Shown in pieces: positions 9,332 to 16,528 of a stretch of 64,000 nt of DNA. The number at the start of each line of letters is the position of its first letter. Position 1 is the stretch's first letter. Source of the DNA: Duganella lactea. Its GTDB lineage: Bacteria; Pseudomonadota; Gammaproteobacteria; Burkholderiales; Burkholderiaceae_D. The notes under the pieces are model-generated. The model was not told where the DNA came from and ran no database searches. It was given only the letters and a program-made list of their open reading frames with translations. The stretch is taken from contig NZ_WWCP01000004.1 in assembly GCF_009857505.1 (NCBI RefSeq), forward strand, positions 124,001 through 188,000, in the 5' to 3' direction. The position numbers and the translations under genes are program-made.

Positions 9332-9715
9332 ATGGGAAAACTAAACACCGTGACGTCTTCTGAACGCATCGTTCTTGTCGTGCTGTCAATTTGCCTTGCG
9401 GTGGGCGGCAGCACGCATGTTGTCGATATCATCTTAGGAGGATTCCTTCCTTACCGTGGAGTTCCACTTCCGTTGAATGCTTTCTGGACGTCGTTGGCGC
9501 TATTTGATTTCGTCGCTGTCTTTCTTCTTTGGAAGAGCCGAAAGGCTGGATTGCAGCTAACAGTGGCAATTATGTTTGCAGACGTGATTATCAACTCTTA
9601 TGCAGCCTACGTTTTGAAAGTTTTTCAAAGCTTCGCACCGCTACAGGCCCAATCGCTATTCCTTGGGTTTGTCTTGGGGGCAATTACTATCCTTTGGCCT
9701 ATTAAGTCAAAATAG
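9332..9715 (+). CDS. Small four-helix membrane protein, unknown function
   Basis: 127 residues from ATG 9332 (a weak GGA lies just upstream); the frame is open further up to 9248 but that part has poor coding character. Four hydrophobic helices can be seen at about 11-30, 45-65, 70-92 and 100-122, joined by short loops, with LPYRGVPLPLNAFWTSLALF between helices one and two. Base composition is clearly more AT-rich than the flanking core genes. I do not recognise the family. The stop is followed 22 bases later by the first copy of a 21-bp repeat. Confidence 0.6.
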   Translation: MGKLNTVTSSERIVLVVLSICLAVGGSTHVVDIILGGFLPYRGVPLPLNAFWTSLALFDFVAVFLLWKSRKAGLQLTVAIMFADVIINSYAAYVLKVFQSFAPLQAQSLFLGFVLGAITILWPIKSK

Positions 9716-9736
9716 CCGATTTTCAGCTGTCTCATA

Positions 9737-9757
9737 TCGGCCAGAAGCGGCCAGTCA
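9737..9757 (+). repeat. Intergenic 21-bp repeat, copy 1
   Basis: Begins TCGGCCA and ends GCCAGTCA. The same 21-base element recurs at 10295-10315 and 10848-10868, each time within 9-22 bases after the stop codon of a small ORF and before the next one. It contains two CGGCCA units 10 bases apart. Confidence 0.75.
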
Positions 9758-9779
9758 AAAAGCGAAAGACAATTAATAC

Positions 9780-10286
9780 ATGCTGAGCCTTGAGGATAAA
9801 AAGTGGCAAGAACTCCACGGCGGCTATAGAGTTCCATATGATGTGTCGGTAGCCTTGCGGTCGATGCAAGACGGAATTGATGTATGGGATGAGCTTTGGA
9901 ATGAGCTTCACCATCAAGGTGACGTCGATATGGCTTCTTACGCGGCGGTTCCTCAACTTGTGCGCATCGCAAGCTGCGGGACAGGACGCGATTGGAATTT
10001 TTACGGACTGCTGGCTACCATAGAGGTTGCGCGCCATCGCAAAGGTAATCCCGCAGTACCCGCTTGGTTGAAAGCAGATTACGATGGCGCGTGGGCGCAA
10101 GCCTCCGCCTTAGCTTTGGCTGACATCGGCTCAAAAATCGACAGCCCAACTACCAGCGCCATTCTTGGCGTACTCGCTTTGGCAAAGGGAGAACTGAAGC
10201 TCGGTGCCATGCTTTCCGGCTTAGATGAATCCGAGCTAGATGAATGGCTGGAAGAACGACTAGCTTGGTCCGAGTTGTATGAATAA
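9780..10286 (+). CDS. Hypothetical protein, helical, HEAT-like character
   Basis: 168 residues, soluble, mostly helical, with the segments WDELWNELHHQGDVDMASYA and AVPQLVRIA near residues 36-65 and an acidic C-terminus. The pattern of short amphipathic helices with Ala/Leu spacing resembles HEAT-like repeat proteins, and similar sequences are common as unassigned single genes in accessory regions, but I cannot name a family or function. There is no clear ribosome site before ATG 9780. AT-rich codon use sets it apart from the core genes. Confidence 0.6.
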   Translation: MLSLEDKKWQELHGGYRVPYDVSVALRSMQDGIDVWDELWNELHHQGDVDMASYAAVPQLVRIASCGTGRDWNFYGLLATIEVARHRKGNPAVPAWLKADYDGAWAQASALALADIGSKIDSPTTSAILGVLALAKGELKLGAMLSGLDESELDEWLEERLAWSELYE

Positions 10287-10294
10287 TTCGCCTC

Positions 10295-10315
10295 TCGGCC
10301 AACAGCAGCCAGTCA
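10295..10315 (+). repeat. Intergenic 21-bp repeat, copy 2
   Basis: Begins TCGGCCA and ends GCCAGTCA, differing from copy 1 at three internal positions. It starts 9 bases after the stop of the gene ending at 10286. Confidence 0.75.
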
Positions 10316-10398
10316 CTTCCTTAAGCCGTTACAGTTAGCGAGTTTTCTGTGTGTCTGACGAAGCTAAACTACGGGCCTCAACCCACTGGAGATTTGTG

Positions 10399-10833
10399 AT
10401 GAAAAATACCTCGTGCTTCGCAATGTTAGTTGGCAGTGGACTGATGTATCTTCAATCTGCAAATGCTGCGTGCAATGTGCAGTCCGTGGCAATATCAAGC
10501 GGCAAGGTTGAAGTGGCACACTATGACGTTCTGTCTCCTGAAATTCGCCGACTTACACTACCAAATGGTTTTTCTTTAGGTTTGAAAATTGAACCTGCGT
10601 CGCCAGAAAAACTTCAACAGATTGCAAAAGGAAGCGAGGGGCGAGCACCCACCGAGTGGGTAAAGATCTCTCTCTATGACCTCCGGAAAAGTCCAGCCAA
10701 GGAACTTACTTCCACTTGGGGGCCGGTAAATTCTTATCAGGGATACGGGCCTGCTGGCGGGGCAGATCGGGTGGTAGAAATCGGTGAGCCAGGGATAGAT
10801 CTTAAACTTAGCAAGCCCAAATGCAGTTCCTGA
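10399..10833 (+). CDS. Exported hypothetical protein
   Basis: 144 residues from ATG 10399, which has GGAG about 8 bases upstream; the frame is open from 10351 but the extra 16 residues would spoil the signal peptide. A Sec signal peptide (about 1-23, ending SANA-A) precedes a mature domain of about 120 residues with two Cys (near the mature N-terminus and C-terminus) that could form a disulfide. I do not recognise the family. Flanked on both sides by the 21-bp repeat, so it sits as a self-contained unit. Confidence 0.6.
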   Translation: MKNTSCFAMLVGSGLMYLQSANAACNVQSVAISSGKVEVAHYDVLSPEIRRLTLPNGFSLGLKIEPASPEKLQQIAKGSEGRAPTEWVKISLYDLRKSPAKELTSTWGPVNSYQGYGPAGGADRVVEIGEPGIDLKLSKPKCSS

Positions 10834-10847
10834 TTCTTTGCCCGTAA

Positions 10848-10868
10848 TCGGCCACAAGCGGCCGGTCA
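10848..10868 (+). repeat. Intergenic 21-bp repeat, copy 3
   Basis: Begins TCGGCCA and ends GCCGGTCA, 14 bases after the stop of the exported hypothetical gene. Weaker look-alikes occur near 9308-9323 and 11262-11278 but are too diverged to count. Confidence 0.75.
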
Positions 10869-10898
10869 GTTTCGCAAGGATTTTAAGAAAGTCTGCAC

Positions 10899-11260
10899 AT
10901 GAAAGTAATTGCTGCGATTAGCGCTTTTCTTTTCATTGCACTCGCTGCGATGTTCGGTAGCAATGCTAGTTCAGCTCAGACGGCCCTTGGCTTTCAGCGC
11001 TGTTGATTCTTGTGTTCATTGCAGGGACGTCGCTTTTGATGGATATCATTTTCGGTCGAAGTACGTTGCGCGTCACAACAATTTCTGGTGGCTTGGCGTT
11101 ACTTATCATGTGGCTTTCATTTCAATATTACGCGACTGAAGAATCGTTCATTCGCTCTGCAACGGCGCTTCTGCTTATAATCCTCGCACAAGTTCCGTTG
11201 TTTTTAATCGGTGGGTTAGCCCGAGCTTGCGTAGAAACACGGATGCTACGTGAAAATTAG
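10899..11260 (+). pseudogene. Small membrane protein gene broken by one frameshift
   Basis: From ATG 10899 the frame encodes a hydrophobic N-terminus (MKVIAAISAFLFIALAAMFG) and stops at a TGA near 11004. Shifting frame near 10980 continues seamlessly as GPWLSALLILVFIAG and then a second and third hydrophobic helix, to a stop at 11258-11260. Together this would be a ~120-residue protein with three to four membrane helices. The simplest reading is a single-base deletion in a formerly intact gene, or a sequencing error at the run of C and T around 10984-10994. Family not recognised. Confidence 0.5.
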
Positions 11261-11340
11261 GTCGGCTGTTGATGGTCATAGCCAGACTCATCCGAATGGG
11301 AAACACTGCTGAAGCCGCTACAGCAGTAGAAAGGAAATTT

Positions 11341-12243
11341 ATGAGTTTTTACGTTGAGCCAGTTTATCTTAATGAGAAAATGGTTTTGAACTGTGCTGCC
11401 TATGTATTTAAAGGCGTTTCTATGGAGTCAGAGGTTTCTGAAGGTAATATTTCAAAAAATAAAGGAAATCTCAACATCGGCTTTAAATTCTTGAATGACT
11501 TAATATCTCCCCTGTCAGCATCAGCAGAGCAGCATAAAGAAATAACTCTGGCCACGAAGACCGCAAGGCGATACACCTTAGGCGGATTACACATGTCCTT
11601 AATTGACGCGCTGAAGGATAGTGAACACCTTGTGGAACTGACCGAATTGGAAAGCTCCGATAGTCATAAGCACTATGTGGAAATGGACGTCATTCTCCGT
11701 CCAATTGACTTTTACTCAATAATTGAGGCGTTAAAAGTTGCTTCACCGTTAATCTCTCAAGTGCTTCAAAATTTTGGTGAAAAAATTAATGCACATGTTT
11801 TTAACAAGGGCATGAAGACTGATTTGGTTAAATATGAATCTTTGATAGCAAAAGTATTGTCGGAGCTTGAAAGTGATTACCTGAAATCTGGGCAGCTTGA
11901 GATGATAATGATAGACCCTGTAACGAAAATGCAACTAGGTGTTGTTGATATTGACGTCAATGACATGGAGCCACTAGCTGTCAAAGCGAAACTAACTGAC
12001 GGCCGATTTAAAGTTATTGGTAGAATATCCCGTTATGTCGAAGAAGGAGAGAGCATTAGCCTTGTTCAAAGAACGGTGTTGTCGTCGGCTTTAGATATTC
12101 TAGAAAAGCTTGTGGGGCTCGGCACAGGTATTGACCAGTACAGAGAGGGAATGGGAGCGGCAAAAGTCGTTGCGCAACAGGTTTGTCAGTTGTCGATGCC
12201 AGGACCTGCAATTCGAATTATGGCTATGTCTGTATGTATATGA
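11341..12243 (+). CDS. Hypothetical protein, possibly DUF6414-like
   Basis: 300 residues from ATG 11341, behind AAAGGA at 11330-11335; the open frame reaches 11269 but the upstream part is not convincing. The protein begins with a short beta-like segment (YVEPVYLNEKMVL), contains central helical regions, and has a late segment VIGRISRYVEEGESISLVQR. Overall length and the start/late-segment pattern remind me of DUF6414-type proteins, but this is weak. It is the most AT-rich gene in the window and uses codons unlike its neighbours, which points to horizontal transfer. No catalytic motif, signal peptide or membrane segment is seen. Confidence 0.6.
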   Translation: MSFYVEPVYLNEKMVLNCAAYVFKGVSMESEVSEGNISKNKGNLNIGFKFLNDLISPLSASAEQHKEITLATKTARRYTLGGLHMSLIDALKDSEHLVELTELESSDSHKHYVEMDVILRPIDFYSIIEALKVASPLISQVLQNFGEKINAHVFNKGMKTDLVKYESLIAKVLSELESDYLKSGQLEMIMIDPVTKMQLGVVDIDVNDMEPLAVKAKLTDGRFKVIGRISRYVEEGESISLVQRTVLSSALDILEKLVGLGTGIDQYREGMGAAKVVAQQVCQLSMPGPAIRIMAMSVCI

Positions 12244-12580
12244 AGAAGATTACGTCCCGTAAAATATTTCGCAGAGAATTCGACTTCCGCTTTGGGGCGG
12301 AAGCTGCCAATCGCACCGGGCACTGAGCGCGTGGTACTCATTTACAGCAAAATCAAGCGGCGTTTTTGCAAGCGCATCGCTGGCCGGTCTGCGATGCCAA
12401 ACGGTGGTGGGTTCGATGCTAAAACTCACGGCAGGACTATGGCCGCATTGCTGCACGACTATCCGGCCATCTCGCGGTACATGGCGACGACGGTGCTCGA
12501 CGGCGACGCCACACTTCTCTATGCGTCAATCAGCATAGCTTTGGATAAAATAGGGCACGTCCCAAGCGAAAGACCTCTTC
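12244..12580. other. 337-base stretch without a supported gene
   Basis: Composition returns from AT-rich to GC-rich across this stretch. Short frames are open on both strands (plus 12292-12588, minus 12250-12456) but neither has a ribosome site or recognisable protein. It contains an imperfect CCGC/GCGG hairpin around 12286-12303 and a palindrome at 12519-12538. It may be an eroded gene at the right edge of the accessory stretch. Confidence 0.4.
12519..12538. promoter_or_regulatory. Palindrome upstream of aminotransferase gene
   Basis: CTATGC-N8-GCATAG, a perfect 6-bp inverted repeat centred about 52 bases before the aminotransferase start, directly upstream of an A/T-rich TGGATAAAAT that could hold a -10 box. 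It could be an operator, but no regulator gene is adjacent. Confidence 0.3.
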
Positions 12581-13786
12581 ATGCATGACATTGCGTCCCA
12601 GTATCCCCAATCCACTTCCACCGTCATCAATCTCGAACACGGCTATTTCGGCGCGATGGCGTTGCCGGTGCAGACGGCTTTCGAGGACGCTGTCCGCCAC
12701 GCGAACGCGCATCTGAGTCCTTTCGTGCGAGGGGAATTCACCGCACGGCATGTGGATATTCTGCGCACGCGTCTGGCCGAGCTGATCAATGCGGAACCAC
12801 ACGAGATACTGCTGACCCGCAGCGGCACCGAATCGATGCAGGTGCTGATCGGCCAGTACGTCCCGTTGCAACGCGGCGATGTGGTCTTGTGGAGCAATCT
12901 CGATTATCCGGCCATGCGTGACAGCATGGCCTGGCTGGAGCAACGACGCGGCGTCACGCCGCTGGCGCTGCGGTTTGAATTGCCGATCAGCCAGGAGCAA
13001 CTGCTGGAGCAATACCAGGACGCCATCCGCAGCACACCCAAGCTGAAGCTAATGCTGTTGTCGCAGGTCTATCCATGCAACGGCCAGCAGGTGCCGGTAC
13101 GCGAGATTGTCGCGTTCGCCCGCGAGCACGGCGTCGATGTGCTGGTCGACAGCGCTCACGCACTGGGCCAGTTGCCGGTGGATGTGCAGCAGATGAACGT
13201 CGACTTTGCCGGCTTCAACTTGCACAAGTGGATCGGCGGGCCGCCGGGGCTTGGCTTCGTCTTCATCCGCGCCGCGCAATTGCAAAAGATCGAGCCGCAC
13301 ATGGGCGACAAGGATTATCCGGTCACCGACATCCGCTGCCGGCTGCACGCGGGCATGCCACCGCTGGGCGCCATCCTGGCCACGCCGGCAGCGCTCGACT
13401 TACACGCCACCCTTGGTGGCACCGAAGCCAAGCAGGCGCGCCTCGCCGAGTTGCGGGAATACTGGATCAGCCGCGTCGCTCACCTGCCCGGCTTGCGCCT
13501 GCTGTCACCGCGCGCTGCGGAGCACGGTACGGCGCTGGCCGCCTTCACCATCGACGGCATGAGTGCACGCGCGTTGCAGCAAGCGCTGCTGCAACGCTTC
13601 AACATCTTCACGGTCGAACGCAATGTCGGCGATACCAACGTCGTCCGTGCTACGGTGGCGCTCACCACGACCACCGAAGAACTGGATCAACTGGTAACCG
13701 GGCTCACCGCATTGGCGCAGGAAGCTTACGAGGACATCAGCAAGGCGATGGATTCGGCGGCGATGCCTTCTTCGCGGCCCAGGTAG
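12581..13786 (+). CDS. Class V PLP-dependent aminotransferase (isopenicillin-N-epimerase-like)
   Basis: 401 residues, cytoplasmic. Class V fold: the PLP-pocket segment [13 protein letters not shown], the cofactor Asp and His in [11 protein letters not shown], and the Schiff-base lysine in [12 protein letters not shown] (about residue 214). Members include cysteine desulfurases, isopenicillin N epimerase (CefD) and kynureninase-like enzymes; the absence of a conserved active-site Cys loop argues against a cysteine desulfurase. The substrate is unknown. GC-rich codon use matches the core genome. The last 61 bases overlap the 3' end of ispF on the other strand, an unusually long convergent overlap suggesting loss of an original stop. 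The ribosome site is weak. Confidence 0.8.
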   Translation: MHDIASQYPQSTSTVINLEHGYFGAMALPVQTAFEDAVRHANAHLSPFVRGEFTARHVDILRTRLAELINAEPHEILLTRSGTESMQVLIGQYVPLQRGDVVLWSNLDYPAMRDSMAWLEQRRGVTPLALRFELPISQEQLLEQYQDAIRSTPKLKLMLLSQVYPCNGQQVPVREIVAFAREHGVDVLVDSAHALGQLPVDVQQMNVDFAGFNLHKWIGGPPGLGFVFIRAAQLQKIEPHMGDKDYPVTDIRCRLHAGMPPLGAILATPAALDLHATLGGTEAKQARLAELREYWISRVAHLPGLRLLSPRAAEHGTALAAFTIDGMSARALQQALLQRFNIFTVERNVGDTNVVRATVALTTTTEELDQLVTGLTALAQEAYEDISKAMDSAAMPSSRPR

Positions 13787-14214
13787 CCAAGCTTTTCGTT
13801 GGTCTTGGCTTTGACGTTGACCTGGCTGATGTCCACACCCAGATCCTCCGCGATGTTGGCGCGCATCTGCTGGATGTGCGGCGCCATCTTCGGACGCTGG
13901 GCGATGATGGTGCAGTCGATGTTGCCGATGCTGTAGCCGGTCGCCACCACGCGCTTGGCCGCCTCCTGCAGCAGCTTGCGCGAGTCGGCGCCTTTGAATT
14001 CCGGATCGGTGTCCGGAAAGTGTTTGCCGATGTCGCCCAGCGCCGCCGCGCCGAGGATGGCGTCGGTGATGGCGTGCAGCAGCACGTCGGCGTCCGAGTG
14101 GCCCAGCAGGCCGACGTGGTGCGGGATATCGACACCACCGATAATCAGCTTGCGACCTTCAACCAGCGCGTGGCAATCATAGCCCTGGCCGATGCGGAAT
14201 GGGAGTTTGTTCAT
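13726..14214 (-). CDS. ispF: 2-C-methyl-D-erythritol 2,4-cyclodiphosphate synthase
   Basis: 162 residues, normal length. Catalyses cyclisation of the CDP-methylerythritol phosphate intermediate to MEcPP in the MEP isoprenoid pathway, as a zinc-dependent homotrimer. Signature segments are [11 protein letters not shown] (zinc ligands Asp and His), [12 protein letters not shown] and the C-terminal [13 protein letters not shown]. The start ATG 14214 is 2 bases after the ispD stop, so the two are translated from one message, as is common. The long open frame upstream to 14433 is only the shadow of ispD. Confidence 0.97.
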   Translation of the reverse strand: MNKLPFRIGQGYDCHALVEGRKLIIGGVDIPHHVGLLGHSDADVLLHAITDAILGAAALGDIGKHFPDTDPEFKGADSRKLLQEAAKRVVATGYSIGNIDCTIIAQRPKMAPHIQQMRANIAEDLGVDISQVNVKAKTNEKLGYLGREEGIAAESIALLMSS

Positions 14215-14216
14215 GC

Positions 14217-14939
14217 TTAGTCTTCCTTCTGTGCCAGATACATCTCGGCGATGCGGATATCGGCCGGCAGCGTTACTTTCAAATTTCTTGGATGGCCTTC
14301 GATCAGCCGTGGCGCGTAGCCGAGCATTTCGACGGCGCTGGCGTCGTCGGTGATGGCGTTGGCGTCGGGCGCGCTGCCCAGTGCCCGCAGCAGCAGCGCG
14401 TAGCTGAACATCTGCGGCGTTTGCGCCGACCACAGACCGTTGCGCGGCACGGTGGCGGCGCTGACGCTCGCGCCATCGGCACCAGGCGCGCCGCGTTTCA
14501 TGGTGTCGACCACCGGTAAAGCCAACAAGCCGCCAGCCGGATCATCACCGACGCCCTCAATCAGCCGCGCGATCAGCGCCGGCGTCAGGCCCGGACGGGC
14601 GGCGTCATGCACCATCACATGGTCATGGGCGGCGAGTTGACCGGCCAGCGCGCGCAGGCCGTTCAGCACCGAATCCATGCGGGTGGCGCCGCCAACGCGC
14701 AGCACCGTCACGCCGTCCAGCTCCGACGGCAGCACGGCATCGATCACGCCGTCGTCGGGGCTGACCACGACATAAGTGTGATTCACCAGCGGCGAGGCGC
14801 GAAACGCATCCACAGCGTGACGCAGCATCGGCTTGCCGCCAACGATCAGATATTGTTTGGGGCCGTTCGCCGCCATGCGCGCGCCAACGCCGGCGGCGGG
14901 TAGCAGCGCGAAATAGCGTGGTGTCGTGTTGTCTGTCAT
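14217..14939 (-). CDS. ispD: 2-C-methyl-D-erythritol 4-phosphate cytidylyltransferase
   Basis: 240 residues. Transfers CMP from CTP to MEP in the MEP isoprenoid pathway. The nucleotide-binding N-terminus [11 protein letters not shown] with the following GPKQYL is characteristic, as are VMVHDAARP (metal-binding Asp) and the later AQTPQMF and ITDDASAVE. It sits directly upstream of ispF (2-base gap) and 8 bases after the secreted HExxH gene, at the distal end of a run of minus-strand genes reaching back to nuoA. Confidence 0.97.
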   Translation of the reverse strand: MTDNTTPRYFALLPAAGVGARMAANGPKQYLIVGGKPMLRHAVDAFRASPLVNHTYVVVSPDDGVIDAVLPSELDGVTVLRVGGATRMDSVLNGLRALAGQLAAHDHVMVHDAARPGLTPALIARLIEGVGDDPAGGLLALPVVDTMKRGAPGADGASVSAATVPRNGLWSAQTPQMFSYALLLRALGSAPDANAITDDASAVEMLGYAPRLIEGHPRNLKVTLPADIRIAEMYLAQKED

Positions 14940-14947
14940 AACTCTCT

Positions 14948-15640
14948 TTACTTGCGGCGGCGCGCCAGAATCTGCGCGATTTCGCCGTTACATGCCTTGC
15001 CCAAACGGGCGTATTCTTCCGGCGAGTCGATCTTCTCCTGATCGGCTTTGCCTTTTTCAAATTCGTCGCGGATGAAGTTGAACCAGGTGCTGCTGATCTC
15101 ATGCTGCAACGCCGACATCGCGGTGCCGGACGGCGCATACATCGGCTGCCCGGCGAAGCGCTTGTTCAGCGCGTCGCCGACCACTTTCTGCACCCGCGCC
15201 AGATTGTCCATGTGCGCTTTCAGGTGCCGCATCTCGTGCGCCAGGATTTCCTGGTACGCGCACGTGCCGGGCGCGAATTCGTTGCCGACATAAATCCGCA
15301 CCGGCGCATAGTACAACTGGATATCCACCTTGGGCGCGATGCACTCGTAGCCGCTGGCCGGGTCTTGCAGAATCGGGCCGCCCACCAAGGCCTTGTGCAT
15401 GCCTTGGGTGACGGTCAGGCCCAATGTCTGCATGCCGCGGTTGCTGCTGCCGGTGCGCGTGGTAAGCGCTCGGTATGGCAGCTGGTTGTTGACGGTGTAG
15501 CCTTCCTGCTGCGCCTTCAGCACCGACACCGACTTGGTGATCGTGTCCTCACAACGGATCTGAAACGGCGTGCGCTGCGCCGCTGCCTGGGCGCCGCCAA
15601 AGGCGGCAAGCAGCATGGCGAACGCCAGCCAGTGTTTCAT
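14948..15640 (-). CDS. Secreted putative zinc metalloprotease (HExxH), unknown family
   Basis: 230 residues with a Sec signal peptide (about 1-20, ending AQAA). The motif HEMRH (His135-Glu136-x-x-His139, in ILAHEMRHLKAH) fits a gluzincin-type zinc site, with a further His at 143. Four Cys residues (about 30, 100, 127, 218) could form disulfides in the periplasm. Whether it is an active protease is inference; I do not recognise a named family. Its start overlaps the Nudix gene stop by 4 bases (ATGA) and its stop is 8 bases before ispD, so it is firmly inside the operon. Confidence 0.7.
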   Translation of the reverse strand: MKHWLAFAMLLAAFGGAQAAAQRTPFQIRCEDTITKSVSVLKAQQEGYTVNNQLPYRALTTRTGSSNRGMQTLGLTVTQGMHKALVGGPILQDPASGYECIAPKVDIQLYYAPVRIYVGNEFAPGTCAYQEILAHEMRHLKAHMDNLARVQKVVGDALNKRFAGQPMYAPSGTAMSALQHEISSTWFNFIRDEFEKGKADQEKIDSPEEYARLGKACNGEIAQILARRRK

Positions 15641-16188
15641 AGCTTCCAGTCGCCCGCGCGCAGCTTGTCCAGCCAGAAAATGCCGATGACGGTTTTAACA
15701 TCGGTAATCTTGCCCTCGCGGACCCACTGCAACAGCTCGTCGATGGTGGCGGTGAAGGTTTCCAGGAACTCGCCTTCGTCCAGCTTCTGCGCGCCGGCTT
15801 TGAGGCCGCGTGCCAGATACAGGTCCAGATGTTCGTCCGAGTAGGCGATGGCGTTATGGATCTTGGTGACGAACTGCCATGCGCCGCCGCTGTAGCCGGT
15901 TTCTTCTTCCAGCTCGCGCTTGGCGGCGACCAGCGGGTCTTCGCCCGGATCGATTTTCCCTGCGGGGAATTCAATGAACACGTCGCGCAAGGGATAGCGG
16001 TACTGGCGCTCCATCAGCACCGTGCCGTCGTCCAGCAGCGGCAGTATCACCACCGCGCCGGGATGCAGGATGTATTCGCGCTTGGTGCGGTTGCCGTTGG
16101 GGAGTTGTATGGTGTCGCGCTGGACTTTGAGGAAGTGGCCGTCATAGGCCAGTTCGCCGTCCACATGCGTTTCTTTGAGGTTGTCCAT
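15637..16188 (-). CDS. nudF: Nudix hydrolase, ADP-ribose pyrophosphatase type
   Basis: 183 residues. The complete Nudix box is present: Gly77-x5-Glu83-x7-Arg91-Glu92-Leu93-x-Glu95-Glu96-x-Gly98 (GKIDPGEDP followed by KRELEEETGY). The N-terminal beta domain and overall length resemble ADP-ribose/ADP-sugar pyrophosphatases, which split ADP-ribose to AMP and ribose-5-phosphate. The exact substrate within the subfamily cannot be fixed. ATG 16188 is chosen over longer frames because GGAG lies 8 bases upstream and homologues start here. It is 34 bases after the DUF2818 gene and overlaps the next gene. Confidence 0.85.
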   Translation of the reverse strand: MDNLKETHVDGELAYDGHFLKVQRDTIQLPNGNRTKREYILHPGAVVILPLLDDGTVLMERQYRYPLRDVFIEFPAGKIDPGEDPLVAAKRELEEETGYSGGAWQFVTKIHNAIAYSDEHLDLYLARGLKAGAQKLDEGEFLETFTATIDELLQWVREGKITDVKTVIGIFWLDKLRAGDWKL

Positions 16189-16222
16189 CCCTGCTCCACG
16201 ATCGTATGAGAACGATAGTGTA

Positions 16223-16528
16223 TCAGCCGTGACGCTTGCGCAGGTAGCGGACGATGAATCCCGGAAAACCGAGAACGATGAACAGGCAGGCGGAGATCGC
16301 GTAGAACTCCCAGGTCTGCGGGAACCGGGCCCCGATCTGGGTCTCCAGCGCGAATCCCACCGCGCCAACGACAAAGTACAGCACCGTCATTTCCAGCAGG
16401 CGCACAAACAGCGGTTTGCCCTGCCATTTGGTGCCGACGACGGCGAACACTTTGTCGTTGAAGAACGGCAGGTTGGCCGCCGCGAGTGCCATCGCGATGA
16501 CCAGCCAGCCGGCGGTGGAGGTATCCAT
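16223..16528 (-). CDS. DUF2818 family membrane protein
   Basis: 101 residues with three membrane helices (about 5-22, 44-63 and 72-92) and a basic C-terminus. Genes of this family are regularly found right after nuoN in Burkholderiales, which is the case here: its ATG shares one base with the nuoN TGA. A role in complex I assembly or stability is possible from context but unproven. Confidence 0.8.
   Translation of the reverse strand: MDTSTAGWLVIAMALAAANLPFFNDKVFAVVGTKWQGKPLFVRLLEMTVLYFVVGAVGFALETQIGARFPQTWEFYAISACLFIVLGFPGFIVRYLRKRHG

Noticed and set aside
9700..10900. Classical integron attC sites between the small ORFs
   Set aside because: The repeats lack paired RYYYAAC/GTTRRRY core sites at the expected positions and no integrase gene is present, so I report only a repeat.
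12250..12588. Short ORFs on both strands (98 and 68 codons)
   Set aside because: Neither has a ribosome site or family resemblance, and the two overlap each other; no basis to choose either.
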